Source of the DNA: Caballeronia sp. dw_276
Lineage (GTDB): Bacteria > Pseudomonadota > Gammaproteobacteria > Burkholderiales > Burkholderiaceae
Direction: 5' to 3'
NCBI RefSeq assembly: GCF_018449635.1
Contig: NZ_JAAVUV010000002.1
Span: 124,001-188,000 of the forward strand
DNA: 64,000 bases
The notes beneath the pieces were generated by a model. The model saw nothing but the letters and a program-made list of their open reading frames with translations. It was not told the origin of the DNA and made no database searches. Shown one piece after another: positions 8,769-16,715 of the stretch. Numbering within the stretch: the first letter of the stretch is position 1; every line of letters begins with the position of its first letter. Position numbers and translations under genes: made by a program.

Positions 8769-8797
8769 GCTCAATGATGATCGATTGAATGTTGAGC
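8769..8797. promoter_or_regulatory. Dyad upstream of the DeoR gene, possible autoregulatory site
   Basis: Nested inverted repeats GCTCAA/TTGAGC (8769-8774 and 8792-8797) and TCAAT/ATTGA (8771-8775 and 8784-8788). They lie just before the Met at 8803. If the protein started at ATG 8767 this dyad would be coding, so it also supports the later start. DeoR regulators often bind near their own promoter; this assignment is inference. Confidence 0.35.
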
Positions 8798-8802
8798 AGA
8801 CA

Positions 8803-9594
8803 ATGCAAAGAACTCGCCAAGACGCCACTGCAAATCTCCTCCCCGACGAGCGCGTCAAGCTGATCCTCGAGCGCCTGCGTTCGCGCGGCCGCGTACTGGC
8901 CGCCGACCTTGCAGAGGAATTCAGCACATCCGAACACACCATCCGCCGCCACCTGCGCGATCTCGCCGATGCCGGCCAATGCAAGCGCGTCTACGGCGGC
9001 GCGCTGCTGATATCGCCAGCGTCGGTTGCAGGATCCACGCGTATGCGCGAAGCCGGCGACCGCAAAGCGCTGCTCGCGGCAATGGCGGCAAGCATCGTCC
9101 AGCCGGGACAAGTCATTCTGCTCGACGCAGGATCGACCAACGTCGCCATTGCGGCGGCGCTGCCGGATAACGCCGGCCTGACGGTCGTGACCAACTCCCC
9201 CGACGCCTGCTCGCGGCTGATGGATCGTCCCGGTATCGATGTAATCCTGATTGGCGGGCGCATGAGTCCGCGCGGCGCGGGATCGGCTGGTTCCACCGCG
9301 CTCTTGCAGGTTCAGCAGATCAGGGCCGACCTATGCTTTCTGGGCGCATGTGCCATCGATACCGCCGAAGGCGTCGCCGCTTTCGATGCTGAGGAAGCCG
9401 AACTAAAGCGCGCGATGGTGAAGTCGAGCGGACAGGTTGCCATAGCAATGACATCGGAGAAATTGATGACTGCAGCACCCTATTTTGTAGCGCCTGCGTC
9501 GGGCATCGACCATTTGATCCTCGAGGCCGATGTTCCCGCCGAACGCCTTGGCGCATTTGAAAACCTGTGCGGCAACGTGATGGTGGCGCAATGA
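8803..9594 (+). CDS. DeoR-family transcriptional regulator
   Basis: A 263-residue DeoR/GlpR-type regulator from the start at 8803; an alternative start is ATG 8767. The N-terminal winged HTH is LLPDERVKLILERLRSRG with AEEFSTSEHTIRRHLRDL, and KRVYGGAL ends the DNA-binding part as in most DeoR proteins. The C-terminal sugar-phosphate sensor domain has the phosphate-binding signatures LLDAGSTN and VVTNS, plus IGGRMSPRGAGSAG. It overlaps the next gene by 4 bp (ATGA), so it is translationally coupled to the MFS transporter and likely controls it in response to a phosphorylated sugar. Confidence 0.88.
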   Translation: MQRTRQDATANLLPDERVKLILERLRSRGRVLAADLAEEFSTSEHTIRRHLRDLADAGQCKRVYGGALLISPASVAGSTRMREAGDRKALLAAMAASIVQPGQVILLDAGSTNVAIAAALPDNAGLTVVTNSPDACSRLMDRPGIDVILIGGRMSPRGAGSAGSTALLQVQQIRADLCFLGACAIDTAEGVAAFDAEEAELKRAMVKSSGQVAIAMTSEKLMTAAPYFVAPASGIDHLILEADVPAERLGAFENLCGNVMVAQ

Positions 9595-10730
9595 AACCTG
9601 TCTCCGAACGTGTCGCCACTACCGCCGTATTCCTCGCCAACGGCTTGGGCATTGGAGCGTGGGCCGTCGAGGTTCCGCGCATCAAGGAAGCCTTGTCTCT
9701 TAGCGACACCGCGCTCGGACTCGCGCTGTTCGCGTTCGCCCTGGGCGCGATCGTCGCCATGCCGCTAGCCGGCCGCCTCGCTCCGCGATTCGGCAGCGGG
9801 CGCGTCACCGCGTTCCTTGGCATTGCGTTTGTGTTGGCCCTTCCCTTGCCTGCATTCGTACCCGACTTCGCGATGCTGTGTGCCGTGCTGTTTTTGTTGG
9901 GCGCGGCGAACGGCGCACTCGATGTATCGATGAATGGACACGCCAGCGCCATAGAAGGCGAATGGCACGCGCCGATCATGTCGTCGTTTCACGCAGCGTG
10001 GAGCGTGGGCGGGTTGGTCGGCGCGGCATCGGGCGCAGCGCTGCAAGCGAATGGCATTGGCACATTCGGCGGCCTCTTGATTCCCAATGCGGTAATCGCC
10101 ACCCTTGTCCTGGGCGCTGCCGTTTTTGCACTAAGAGATATTGGACCGCGCGTAAAAGAAGCGGCAAGCGGCTTCATACTGCCCAGCGGCGCGGTGATGA
10201 AACTCGCCGGCCTTGCGTTTCTTTGCATGCTGGTCGAGGGCGCGGTTGCCGACTGGAGCGCGGTGTTCCTGCGCTCCGCACTCGACACACAAGCAAGTGC
10301 GGCGGCTTTAGGCTATTCATCGTTTGCATTCGCGATGGCGGCGTGCCGTGTCGTCGGCGACGTCTCCGTGCGTCGGCTTGGATCGAGTGTGGTGGTTGCA
10401 ATCGGTGGCCTGATCGCAGCGCTCGGGCTGGCGCTGGTGCTCGGATATCCAAACGTGGTGACTGCTTGCGTGGGCTTCGTGCTTGTAGGCATCGGGTTGG
10501 CGAACATCGTGCCGGTCATCTTCAGCGCAGCCGGACGGTCGACCGCGACGCCCGCAGTCGGTGTATCGATGGCGGCAACCGCAGGTTATGCGGGGTTCCT
10601 GGTCGGGCCGCCTCTGATTGGATTCGCGGCAGGTTTCGTTGGCTTGCGGCTTGCGTTGTTCGCGCTCGTGATAGCAACGCTTGTGGTTTGCTTGCTGGGT
10701 GGCAAAGCGGTCAGGAACGCAGCCGCGTAA
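9591..10730 (+). CDS. MFS transporter (sugar-type, YbjJ/FucP-like)
   Basis: A 379-residue inner-membrane permease with about 12 hydrophobic helices in two halves. The start at ATG 9591 overlaps the DeoR stop codon (ATGA), so it is preferred over a Met eight residues upstream. It shows the MFS loop pattern LAGRLAPRFGSGRVTAF after the second helix and a conserved NGALDVSMNGHASAIE segment, which is typical of the YbjJ-like subgroup of the FucP-related carriers. The substrate is unknown, and coupling to a sugar-phosphate-sensing regulator suggests a sugar or derivative. Confidence 0.85.
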   Translation: MKPVSERVATTAVFLANGLGIGAWAVEVPRIKEALSLSDTALGLALFAFALGAIVAMPLAGRLAPRFGSGRVTAFLGIAFVLALPLPAFVPDFAMLCAVLFLLGAANGALDVSMNGHASAIEGEWHAPIMSSFHAAWSVGGLVGAASGAALQANGIGTFGGLLIPNAVIATLVLGAAVFALRDIGPRVKEAASGFILPSGAVMKLAGLAFLCMLVEGAVADWSAVFLRSALDTQASAAALGYSSFAFAMAACRVVGDVSVRRLGSSVVVAIGGLIAALGLALVLGYPNVVTACVGFVLVGIGLANIVPVIFSAAGRSTATPAVGVSMAATAGYAGFLVGPPLIGFAAGFVGLRLALFALVIATLVVCLLGGKAVRNAAA

Positions 10731-10761
10731 CTCCCGGCAATCCATGCGTCACGCCGAAAAA

Positions 10762-11634
10762 TTATCGAAAAATATCCGCGACGAGATTCGACACGGCGCG
10801 TATGCGCTCGCTTCCGCGTAGCGCCGGATGCAGCACCATCCATACGTCCTGATCGAGCTCGCGGATATGCGGTTCGATGCAAACCAGGTCGCTGGTTGTA
10901 TCGCCGGCGAGTTGGGCAAGCACGCCCAGGCCCGAGCCTCCAAGCACGCCGTCGAACACGCCCAGGACATAGCTGCATCGAAGGCTCGGTTCCGGCGCGC
11001 CCGGCAATGTCTTCAGCCATTGCGCGGCCGGATGATCGCCGCGACGTTCGTCATAACCCACGAACGAGAGCTTGTTCCATTCCCTCTTCTTGATCGCCAC
11101 CTTGTGACGCAGATAATAGTCACGCGATGCATACAGACCAAAGCGCACCTTGCCGATGCGCCGCACGTACAGATCGCCTTCGTCCGGGCATTCCGACCAG
11201 ATGGCAATGTCCGCTTCACGACGCGCGAGGTTGTAAGGGCGCTGAGAGGTCAGCACTTCGATAGCCAGCCCGGGAAATCGCTCCTGAAACGAGCCGAGCA
11301 GCTTCATCAGGATATAAGACATCCATTCGACGGCATTGATCCTGACGGTCCCTTCAAGACCATGCGACCCGGTCACGTCTCCGGCGCGTTCAATCTGATG
11401 CGCGAGCGTTTCCATTTGCTCGGCCCATATCAGGACTTGCTGTCCGAATACAGTCACCGTGCACCCGGAAGGCACGCGGTCAATCAGGGGTTCACCTAGT
11501 CTGCGTTCAAGTTCGGTCAACCGGCGCGAGAGCGTGGCGGCGCTCACGTCACACGCCAAGGCCGCGGCCCGCATGGTGCCTTCCCGCGCGATGGCGAGCA
11601 GAATGCGCAGATCATCCCAGTCGACGTGTTCCAT
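10762..11634 (-). CDS. LysR-family transcriptional regulator
   Basis: A 290-residue LysR regulator when started at the Met of MEHVDWDDLRILLAIA (11634); an in-frame upstream start would add 12 unlikely residues. The HTH spans TMRAAALACDVSAATLSRRL followed by ELERRLGEPLIDR. The effector domain includes VRINAVEWMSYILMK, ADIAIWSECPDEGDL and GLGVLAQLAGD. The sequence type (DVSAATLSRR) is that of the LysR subgroup that often represses or activates neighbouring dehydrogenases or transporters. It is convergent with the MFS gene and divergent from the ribose operon, so the latter is a possible target. Confidence 0.87.
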   Translation of the reverse strand: MEHVDWDDLRILLAIAREGTMRAAALACDVSAATLSRRLTELERRLGEPLIDRVPSGCTVTVFGQQVLIWAEQMETLAHQIERAGDVTGSHGLEGTVRINAVEWMSYILMKLLGSFQERFPGLAIEVLTSQRPYNLARREADIAIWSECPDEGDLYVRRIGKVRFGLYASRDYYLRHKVAIKKREWNKLSFVGYDERRGDHPAAQWLKTLPGAPEPSLRCSYVLGVFDGVLGGSGLGVLAQLAGDTTSDLVCIEPHIRELDQDVWMVLHPALRGSERIRAVSNLVADIFR

Positions 11635-11743
11635 ATTCGAAACGCCCGCTTTCAATTTTAGAGGTAGCATATCGCCAATCGCGAGGATAGCATTAGACCT
11701 CGATAGATCACCCTTGCCGTACTAAACAAGCGTCTGGCGTGGT

Positions 11744-11795
11744 CTTTCAGATACTTCGCGCCAAAGGAAACGTCATCAAGGCTTTCCTTTCAGAT
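11744..11795. promoter_or_regulatory. Repeats upstream of the ribose/nucleoside operon
   Basis: The region carries a direct repeat CTTTCAGAT at 11744-11752 and 11787-11795 (43 bp apart, about four helical turns). It also has an inverted repeat AAAGGAAA/TTTCCTTT at 11763-11770 and 11783-11790. This fits a regulator-binding region about 100 bp before the first operon gene. The regulator is unknown; the divergent LysR protein is one candidate. Confidence 0.4.
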
Positions 11796-11891
11796 TGATT
11801 AATTCGTTGATCTCGCGCATCTCAAGAACGCACTCACCATACGACTCGCGGCTGCCATCCGGTAGACCGAAGAGCGGACTCCGGAGACTTT

Positions 11892-12866
11892 ATGACCCGC
11901 AAGCACAATCAAGCTCGACGCCGCGTACTCGCCGCAACCGCGGTTTTCGCTGCAGCCTCGCTCCTGCCCGTTTCGTCGGCATTCGCTCAAGCAGCGAAGA
12001 AACCCACCGTCGCGCTCGTGATGAAGTCCCTCGCGAACGAGTTTTTCCTGACGATGGAAACCGGCGCCAAAGACTATCAGGCGCACAACACCGACAAGTT
12101 CACGCTGATCACGAACGGCATCAAGGACGAAACCGATACCGCCAACCAGATCCGCATCGTGGAACAGATGATCGTCTCGAAGGTCGATGCACTCGTCATC
12201 GCCCCGGCTGATTCGAAGGCACTGGTTCCGGTGATCAAGAAGGCCGTGGACGCCGGGATCATCGTGGTGAACATCGACAACAAGCTCGACACCGACGTGC
12301 TCAAGTCGAAAAACCTGAACGTGCCGTTCGTTGGTCCGGACAATGCCAAGGGCGCGCGTCAGGTGGGTGAGTATCTGGCCAAGCAGAAGCTCAAATCCGG
12401 CGACGAAGTTGGCATCATCGAAGGCGTTTCGACGACTACGAATGCACAGCAGCGCACGGCAGGTTTCAAGCAAGCCATGCAAACTGCGGGCGTGAAGGTC
12501 GTCGCATTGCAATCGGGCGATTGGGAAATCGACAAGGGCAATGCGGTTGCATCGCAGATCTTGAACGCTAACCCGAACGTCAAGGCGTTGCTTTGCGGCA
12601 ATGACAACATGGCGATCGGCGCCGTGTCCGCAGTTCGCGCATCGGGCAAGGCCGGCAAGGTACAGGTCGTGGGTTACGACAACATCAACGCCATCAAGCC
12701 GATGCTCGCCGATGGCCGCGTGCTCGCCACCGCCGATCAATACGCTGCAAAACAAGCTGTATTCGGTATCGATACCGCTCTGAAAGCGTTGTCCACGCAT
12801 CAGAAGCAGTCTGACCTGTCGAGCGTTGTCGAGACGCCTGTCGATCTCGTCACGGGCAAGAAGTAA
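11892..12866 (+). CDS. Ribose-type ABC transporter substrate-binding protein
   Basis: A 324-residue periplasmic binding protein of the RbsB (peripla_BP_4) family. The signal peptide is RRRVLAATAVFAAASLLP..SAFAQA. The mature protein follows the pattern for this family: KPTVALVMKSLANEFF, ALVIAPADSKALVPVIKKA, IVVNIDNKLD, NVKALLCGNDNMAIGAV and VQVVGYDNINAIKPM. It captures a sugar and passes it to the membrane complex encoded next. It is the first gene of an operon with an ATPase, permease, ribokinase and nucleoside hydrolase, so the ligand is probably ribose. A strong stem-loop follows the stop codon. Confidence 0.92.
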   Translation: MTRKHNQARRRVLAATAVFAAASLLPVSSAFAQAAKKPTVALVMKSLANEFFLTMETGAKDYQAHNTDKFTLITNGIKDETDTANQIRIVEQMIVSKVDALVIAPADSKALVPVIKKAVDAGIIVVNIDNKLDTDVLKSKNLNVPFVGPDNAKGARQVGEYLAKQKLKSGDEVGIIEGVSTTTNAQQRTAGFKQAMQTAGVKVVALQSGDWEIDKGNAVASQILNANPNVKALLCGNDNMAIGAVSAVRASGKAGKVQVVGYDNINAIKPMLADGRVLATADQYAAKQAVFGIDTALKALSTHQKQSDLSSVVETPVDLVTGKK

Positions 12867-12886
12867 ATACAAGCGCCACGCTTCAC

Positions 12887-12941
12887 GAGTCATCGCCATC
12901 ATGGTGAGCCGCGGGACAACTTGTGTCCTGCGGCATGACTC
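12887..12941 (+). repeat. Intercistronic stem-loop between binding protein and ATPase genes
   Basis: An outer stem GAGTCAT/ATGACTC (12887-12893 with 12935-12941) encloses a hairpin GCCGC-GGGACA / TGTCC-GCGGC (12908-12918 with 12924-12934). No U-tract follows. Similar structures after binding-protein genes protect the upstream mRNA and partly block read-through, raising binding protein over membrane components. That function is inferred. Confidence 0.6.
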
Positions 12942-13012
12942 CACGCTTGAACTGTCCCGACGCGCCACGCTCCGGATTTCACCATCAAGCACCTTCCAGT
13001 CTTTCTAAAGCG

Positions 13013-14635
13013 ATGCCAAGTCCAATCGTCCCTTCCGCCGATGCAACTCCGGTGCTGACCATACACGGCATCGGCAAGACTTATGTCGAGCCCGTGCTCA
13101 TGGATGTCTCCTTGCATCTGCGTCCCGGCGAAGCGCTCGCGCTGACCGGCGAGAACGGCGCGGGCAAAAGCACGTTGTCGAAGATCATCAGCGGTCTCGT
13201 CACGCCTACCACCGGTTCCATGCAGCTTGCCGGCGCCGCATACGCGCCGGCCACTCGCAGCGATGCCGAAGCGCTCGGCGTACGCATGGTGATGCAGGAG
13301 TTGAACCTGCTGCCTACGTTGTCCGTCGCGGAAAATCTGTTCCTGAACCGTCTGCCTCAACGCGGCCTCGGCTGGATCGACCGCGCGAAGTTGCGTGAGG
13401 ACGCACGTCATGCGATGGCCCAGGTCGGTCTCGATGCAATCGATCCGGACACGCTCGTAAGCGAGCTTGGGATCGGTCATCAGCAGATGGTCGAGATCGC
13501 GCGCAACCTGATCGGCGATTGCCGCGTGCTGATCCTCGACGAACCCACCGCGATGCTGACGGCGCGCGAAGTCGATCTTTTGTTCGAGCAAGTCGACCGC
13601 CTGAAGCCGCGTGGCGTCGCACTGGTTTATATCTCGCATCGGCTGGAAGAGCTGGCGCGGGTTGCCGAACGTGCAGCGGTTCTGCGCGACGGGCGCCTCG
13701 TTCACGTTGACGCAATGCACAATCTGACCAGCGATAAACTCGTCACCTTGATGGTCGGACGCGACATTGGCGAGCGCATCGATCTTGGCGAGCGCCGGAT
13801 CGGTGCGACGGCGTTCAAGGTCCAGGGCATGACGCGCGGCCAGGCGGTGCGCGACGTATCGTTTGAAGTGAAGGCCGGCGAAATTTTCGGCATCAGCGGG
13901 TTGATCGGGGCCGGACGCACAGAACTCATGCGCCTGATCTACGGCGCGGATCGTGGCGATAGCGGCGAGGTCTTCGTTGCACGTCACGGCGGAGCCCTCG
14001 CGAAGGTCAACGTCAAGTCGCCATCCGACGCGGTCAGCCAGGGCATCGCGTTGATCACCGAAGACCGCAAGGGCGAAGGCTTGTTGCTGCCCCAGCCTAT
14101 CGCCGCAAATATTTCGCTGGGCAATATCGGCGCGGTATCGAAGCATGGCGTGGTCGACGCAAAACGCGAAAACGCCTTGGCTCAAAAGCAGATCACCGCG
14201 ATGCGCATCCGCACATCGAGCGCCGCGCAACCCGTGTCGGAACTGTCGGGCGGCAATCAGCAGAAGGTTGTGATCGGGCGCTGGCTCGCGCGCGACTGCA
14301 CGGTGCTGCTCTTCGACGAACCCACGCGCGGTATCGACGTCGGCGCCAAGTTCGACATCTACGCGTTGATGGGCGCGCAAGCGCGCGAAGGCCGTGCGCT
14401 GGTGGTGGTATCGAGCGATTTACGCGAATTAATGCTCATTTGCGACCGCATCGGTGTAATGTCGGCGGGACGCATGACGGGCGTGTTCGAGCGCGATAAC
14501 TGGACCCAGGATGCGCTGCTCGCCGCCGCGTTCGCGGGCTATGCCGGCCGCGATAAAATTCTCACCGAACCCGCCGAGCCGGACACACGCGTGCCAGATA
14601 CAAGAAAGCCAGACGCACATATCACGGAGCATTAG
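13013..14635 (+). CDS. Sugar ABC transporter ATP-binding protein (RbsA/MglA type)
   Basis: A 540-residue protein with two fused ABC ATPase domains. The first has Walker A GENGAGKS (about residues 45-52), the Q-loop MVMQELNLLP and Walker B RVLILDEPTAML. The second has a degenerate Walker A (GLIGAGRTELMR), the signature LSGGNQQKV and Walker B VLLFDEPTRGID. A first domain with intact Walker motifs and a second with altered Walker A is characteristic of RbsA/MglA. The start at ATG 13013 gives MPSPIVPSADATPVLTI; sequence upstream is non-homologous. It powers uptake of the sugar bound by the upstream protein. Confidence 0.93.
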   Translation: MPSPIVPSADATPVLTIHGIGKTYVEPVLMDVSLHLRPGEALALTGENGAGKSTLSKIISGLVTPTTGSMQLAGAAYAPATRSDAEALGVRMVMQELNLLPTLSVAENLFLNRLPQRGLGWIDRAKLREDARHAMAQVGLDAIDPDTLVSELGIGHQQMVEIARNLIGDCRVLILDEPTAMLTAREVDLLFEQVDRLKPRGVALVYISHRLEELARVAERAAVLRDGRLVHVDAMHNLTSDKLVTLMVGRDIGERIDLGERRIGATAFKVQGMTRGQAVRDVSFEVKAGEIFGISGLIGAGRTELMRLIYGADRGDSGEVFVARHGGALAKVNVKSPSDAVSQGIALITEDRKGEGLLLPQPIAANISLGNIGAVSKHGVVDAKRENALAQKQITAMRIRTSSAAQPVSELSGGNQQKVVIGRWLARDCTVLLFDEPTRGIDVGAKFDIYALMGAQAREGRALVVVSSDLRELMLICDRIGVMSAGRMTGVFERDNWTQDALLAAAFAGYAGRDKILTEPAEPDTRVPDTRKPDAHITEH

Positions 14636-14636
14636 G

Positions 14637-15638
14637 ATGACAACTCAAACCACTACCCCGAAGACGCAGACGGAGCCGCCAAAAAGCGCCAAGCCGATCG
14701 GCACGCGCCTCGGGTTCTCGAATTACCTGGGGCTTCTCGGAGCGTTGATCGCAATGATCGCGCTCTTCTCCGTGCTGAGTTCGCACTTCCTCACCTACGA
14801 CACTTTCAGCACGATCGCGAACCAGATTCCCGATCTGGTGGTGATGTCGGTGGGCATGACCTTCGTGCTGATCATTGCCGGCATCGACTTGTCGGTGGGT
14901 TCGGTGCTCGCGCTCGGCGCGGCGCTGACCAGCGTCGCCGCGTTGCAATGGCACTGGCCGGCGCTTCCCGCCGCGCTGCTCGGTATGGCCGGCGCGACGC
15001 TGACGGGCTGCGTGACCGGCGCAGTTACGGTGGGATGGCGCATTCCGTCGTTCATCGTCTCGCTCGGTGTGCTCGAGGCCGCGCGCGGTCTTGCGTACCA
15101 GATGACAAACTCGCGCACCGCGTACATCGGCGATGCGTTCGACTTCCTGTCCAACCCGATCGCCTTCGGCATTTCACCATCGTTCCTGATCGCGATCGCG
15201 GTGATGATCGTCGCGCAACTCGTGTTGACGCGCACCGTGTTCGGCCGGTATCTGGTAGGCATTGGCACAAACGAAGAAGCGGTGCGGCTCGCAGGCGTCA
15301 ATCCCCGGCCCTACAAAATCATCGTGTTCGCGTTGATGGGGCTGCTGTCGGGCCTGGCCGCGCTGTTCCAGATCTCGCGCCTCGAAGCCGCTGACCCCAA
15401 CGCGGGATCGGGTATCGAACTGCAGGTGATTGCGGCGGTTGTTATCGGTGGAACGAGTTTGATGGGCGGACGCGGTTCGGTCATCAGCACGTTCTTCGGT
15501 GTCCTGATCATTTCCGTGCTCGCCGCCGGTCTCGCGCAGATCGGCGCGAACGAGCCGACCAAGCGGATCATCACCGGCGCGGTGATTGTCGTTGCCGTCG
15601 TGCTGGATACGTATCGCAGCAAACGCCGCGTCATGTGA
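14637..15638 (+). CDS. Ribose-type ABC transporter permease (RbsC family)
   Basis: A 333-residue inner-membrane permease of the RbsC/BPD_transp_2 family with eight to ten hydrophobic helices. The start at ATG 14637 follows the ATPase stop by one base with a GGAG site nearby. Characteristic segments are GMTFVLIIAGIDLSVGS, VTVGWRIPSFIVSLG and TVFGRYLVGIGTNEEAVRLAGV. The late GSGIELQVIAAVVIGGTSLMGGRG loop is the conserved EAA-like contact region of this subgroup. The N-terminus has an extra Thr/Pro-rich tail of about 25 residues. It forms the channel for the ATPase before it, probably for ribose. Confidence 0.93.
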   Translation: MTTQTTTPKTQTEPPKSAKPIGTRLGFSNYLGLLGALIAMIALFSVLSSHFLTYDTFSTIANQIPDLVVMSVGMTFVLIIAGIDLSVGSVLALGAALTSVAALQWHWPALPAALLGMAGATLTGCVTGAVTVGWRIPSFIVSLGVLEAARGLAYQMTNSRTAYIGDAFDFLSNPIAFGISPSFLIAIAVMIVAQLVLTRTVFGRYLVGIGTNEEAVRLAGVNPRPYKIIVFALMGLLSGLAALFQISRLEAADPNAGSGIELQVIAAVVIGGTSLMGGRGSVISTFFGVLIISVLAAGLAQIGANEPTKRIITGAVIVVAVVLDTYRSKRRVM

Positions 15639-15656
15639 CGCCGGCAGGAGAAAGAC

Positions 15657-16589
15657 ATGTCCAAAGAAACAAAGCAAGGCCTGGTCCTTATCGTCGGCAG
15701 CATCAATACAGACTTGGTCGCGCGCTCCCCTCACCTGCCGCGTCCGGGCGAAACCATAGGCGGACACGAGTTCTCCGAACACTCGGGCGGCAAAGGCGGC
15801 AACCAGGCGGTCGCGGCTGCGCGCATAGGTGGGCGCGTTGCGATGGCCGGTTGCGTTGGCGCTGACGGCAACGGAAAAGTGCGGCTCGCGGGGCTTGAAG
15901 TGGAAGGCATCGATTGCGGCGCGATCGAGATCGATCCGTCGTTGCCCACGGGCGTCGCGATGGTCACCGTCGCCGACGATGGTCAAAATACCATCGTGGT
16001 CGTGGCGGGAAGCAACGGGCAGGTCACGCCCGAGATGGTCAAGCGGCATGAAGCAGTCATCAAGTTCGCCGATGTCGTGGTCTGCCAGCTCGAAATTCCA
16101 TGGGACTCGGTATATGCAACGCTGGTGACAGCCAAGCGTTTCGGCAAGCTGACGGTATTGAACCCTGCACCCGCAACCGGCCCGCTGCCCGCCGACTGGT
16201 TGCCGCTCGTCGATTATCTGGTTCCGAACGAAGTCGAGGCTGCGATCCTTGCGGGATTGCCGGTCGAATCGCAAAGCGGCGCACGGCGTGCGGCCAAGGA
16301 ATTGCAACGTGCCGGTGCGCGCAACGTGATCGTGACGCTTGGCTCGCAAGGCGCGTATCTGTTGCCGGAGGGCGGCGAAGGCACGCACTATTCCGCCCCC
16401 AAGGTCGACGCCGTGGATACAACCGCTGCAGGCGACACGTTCATCGGTGTGTTCGCCGCACAACTGGCCGCGCGCCAGCCGTTGGAAGCGGCTATCGATC
16501 TTGCGCAACGTGCCGCTGCTATTTCGGTGACGCGCGCAGGCGCACAGCCGTCGATTCCTACGCGCCAGGAGGTCGATAGCGCGTCCTGA
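15657..16589 (+). CDS. rbsK: Ribokinase
   Basis: A 310-residue PfkB-family sugar kinase that phosphorylates ribose at O5. The ribokinase signatures are clear: VGSINTDLVAR at the start, SGGKGGNQAVAAARIGG (PfkB signature 1 with substrate-binding Gly and Asn), and VDTTAAGDTFIGVFAAQL (signature 2 with the catalytic Asp in AAGDTF). The adenine-binding region is VTLGSQGAYLL. It lies 18 bases after the permease with an AGGAG ribosome-binding site. Ribose-5-phosphate would enter the pentose phosphate or nucleotide pathways. Confidence 0.94.
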   Translation: MSKETKQGLVLIVGSINTDLVARSPHLPRPGETIGGHEFSEHSGGKGGNQAVAAARIGGRVAMAGCVGADGNGKVRLAGLEVEGIDCGAIEIDPSLPTGVAMVTVADDGQNTIVVVAGSNGQVTPEMVKRHEAVIKFADVVVCQLEIPWDSVYATLVTAKRFGKLTVLNPAPATGPLPADWLPLVDYLVPNEVEAAILAGLPVESQSGARRAAKELQRAGARNVIVTLGSQGAYLLPEGGEGTHYSAPKVDAVDTTAAGDTFIGVFAAQLAARQPLEAAIDLAQRAAAISVTRAGAQPSIPTRQEVDSAS

Positions 16590-16593
16590 CTCA

Positions 16594-16617
16594 TTCCGGC
16601 TGTGGTCACAGCCGGAA
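16594..16617. repeat. Perfect inverted repeat after ribokinase gene
   Basis: An 11-bp perfect inverted repeat (TTCCGGCTGTG / CACAGCCGGAA) with a two-base centre, starting five bases after the ribokinase stop. A smaller GCCTGC/GCAGGC hairpin lies just downstream. With no U-tract it is more likely an RNA stabilising or partial termination element than a full terminator. Confidence 0.55.
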
Positions 16618-16715
16618 GCGTCCTGCCTGCCTTTGCAGGCGGCTGACGCGAAGCTGCCGCATGGCGCCATGTTGCAGTCGTTGTTCGTTATCCACCAACT
16701 CGAATGGGAACAGCA

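Noticed and set aside
11799..12992. 397-residue minus-strand frame opposite the ribose binding-protein gene
   Set aside because: The plus-strand protein has clear family motifs and a signal peptide; the minus frame shows none.
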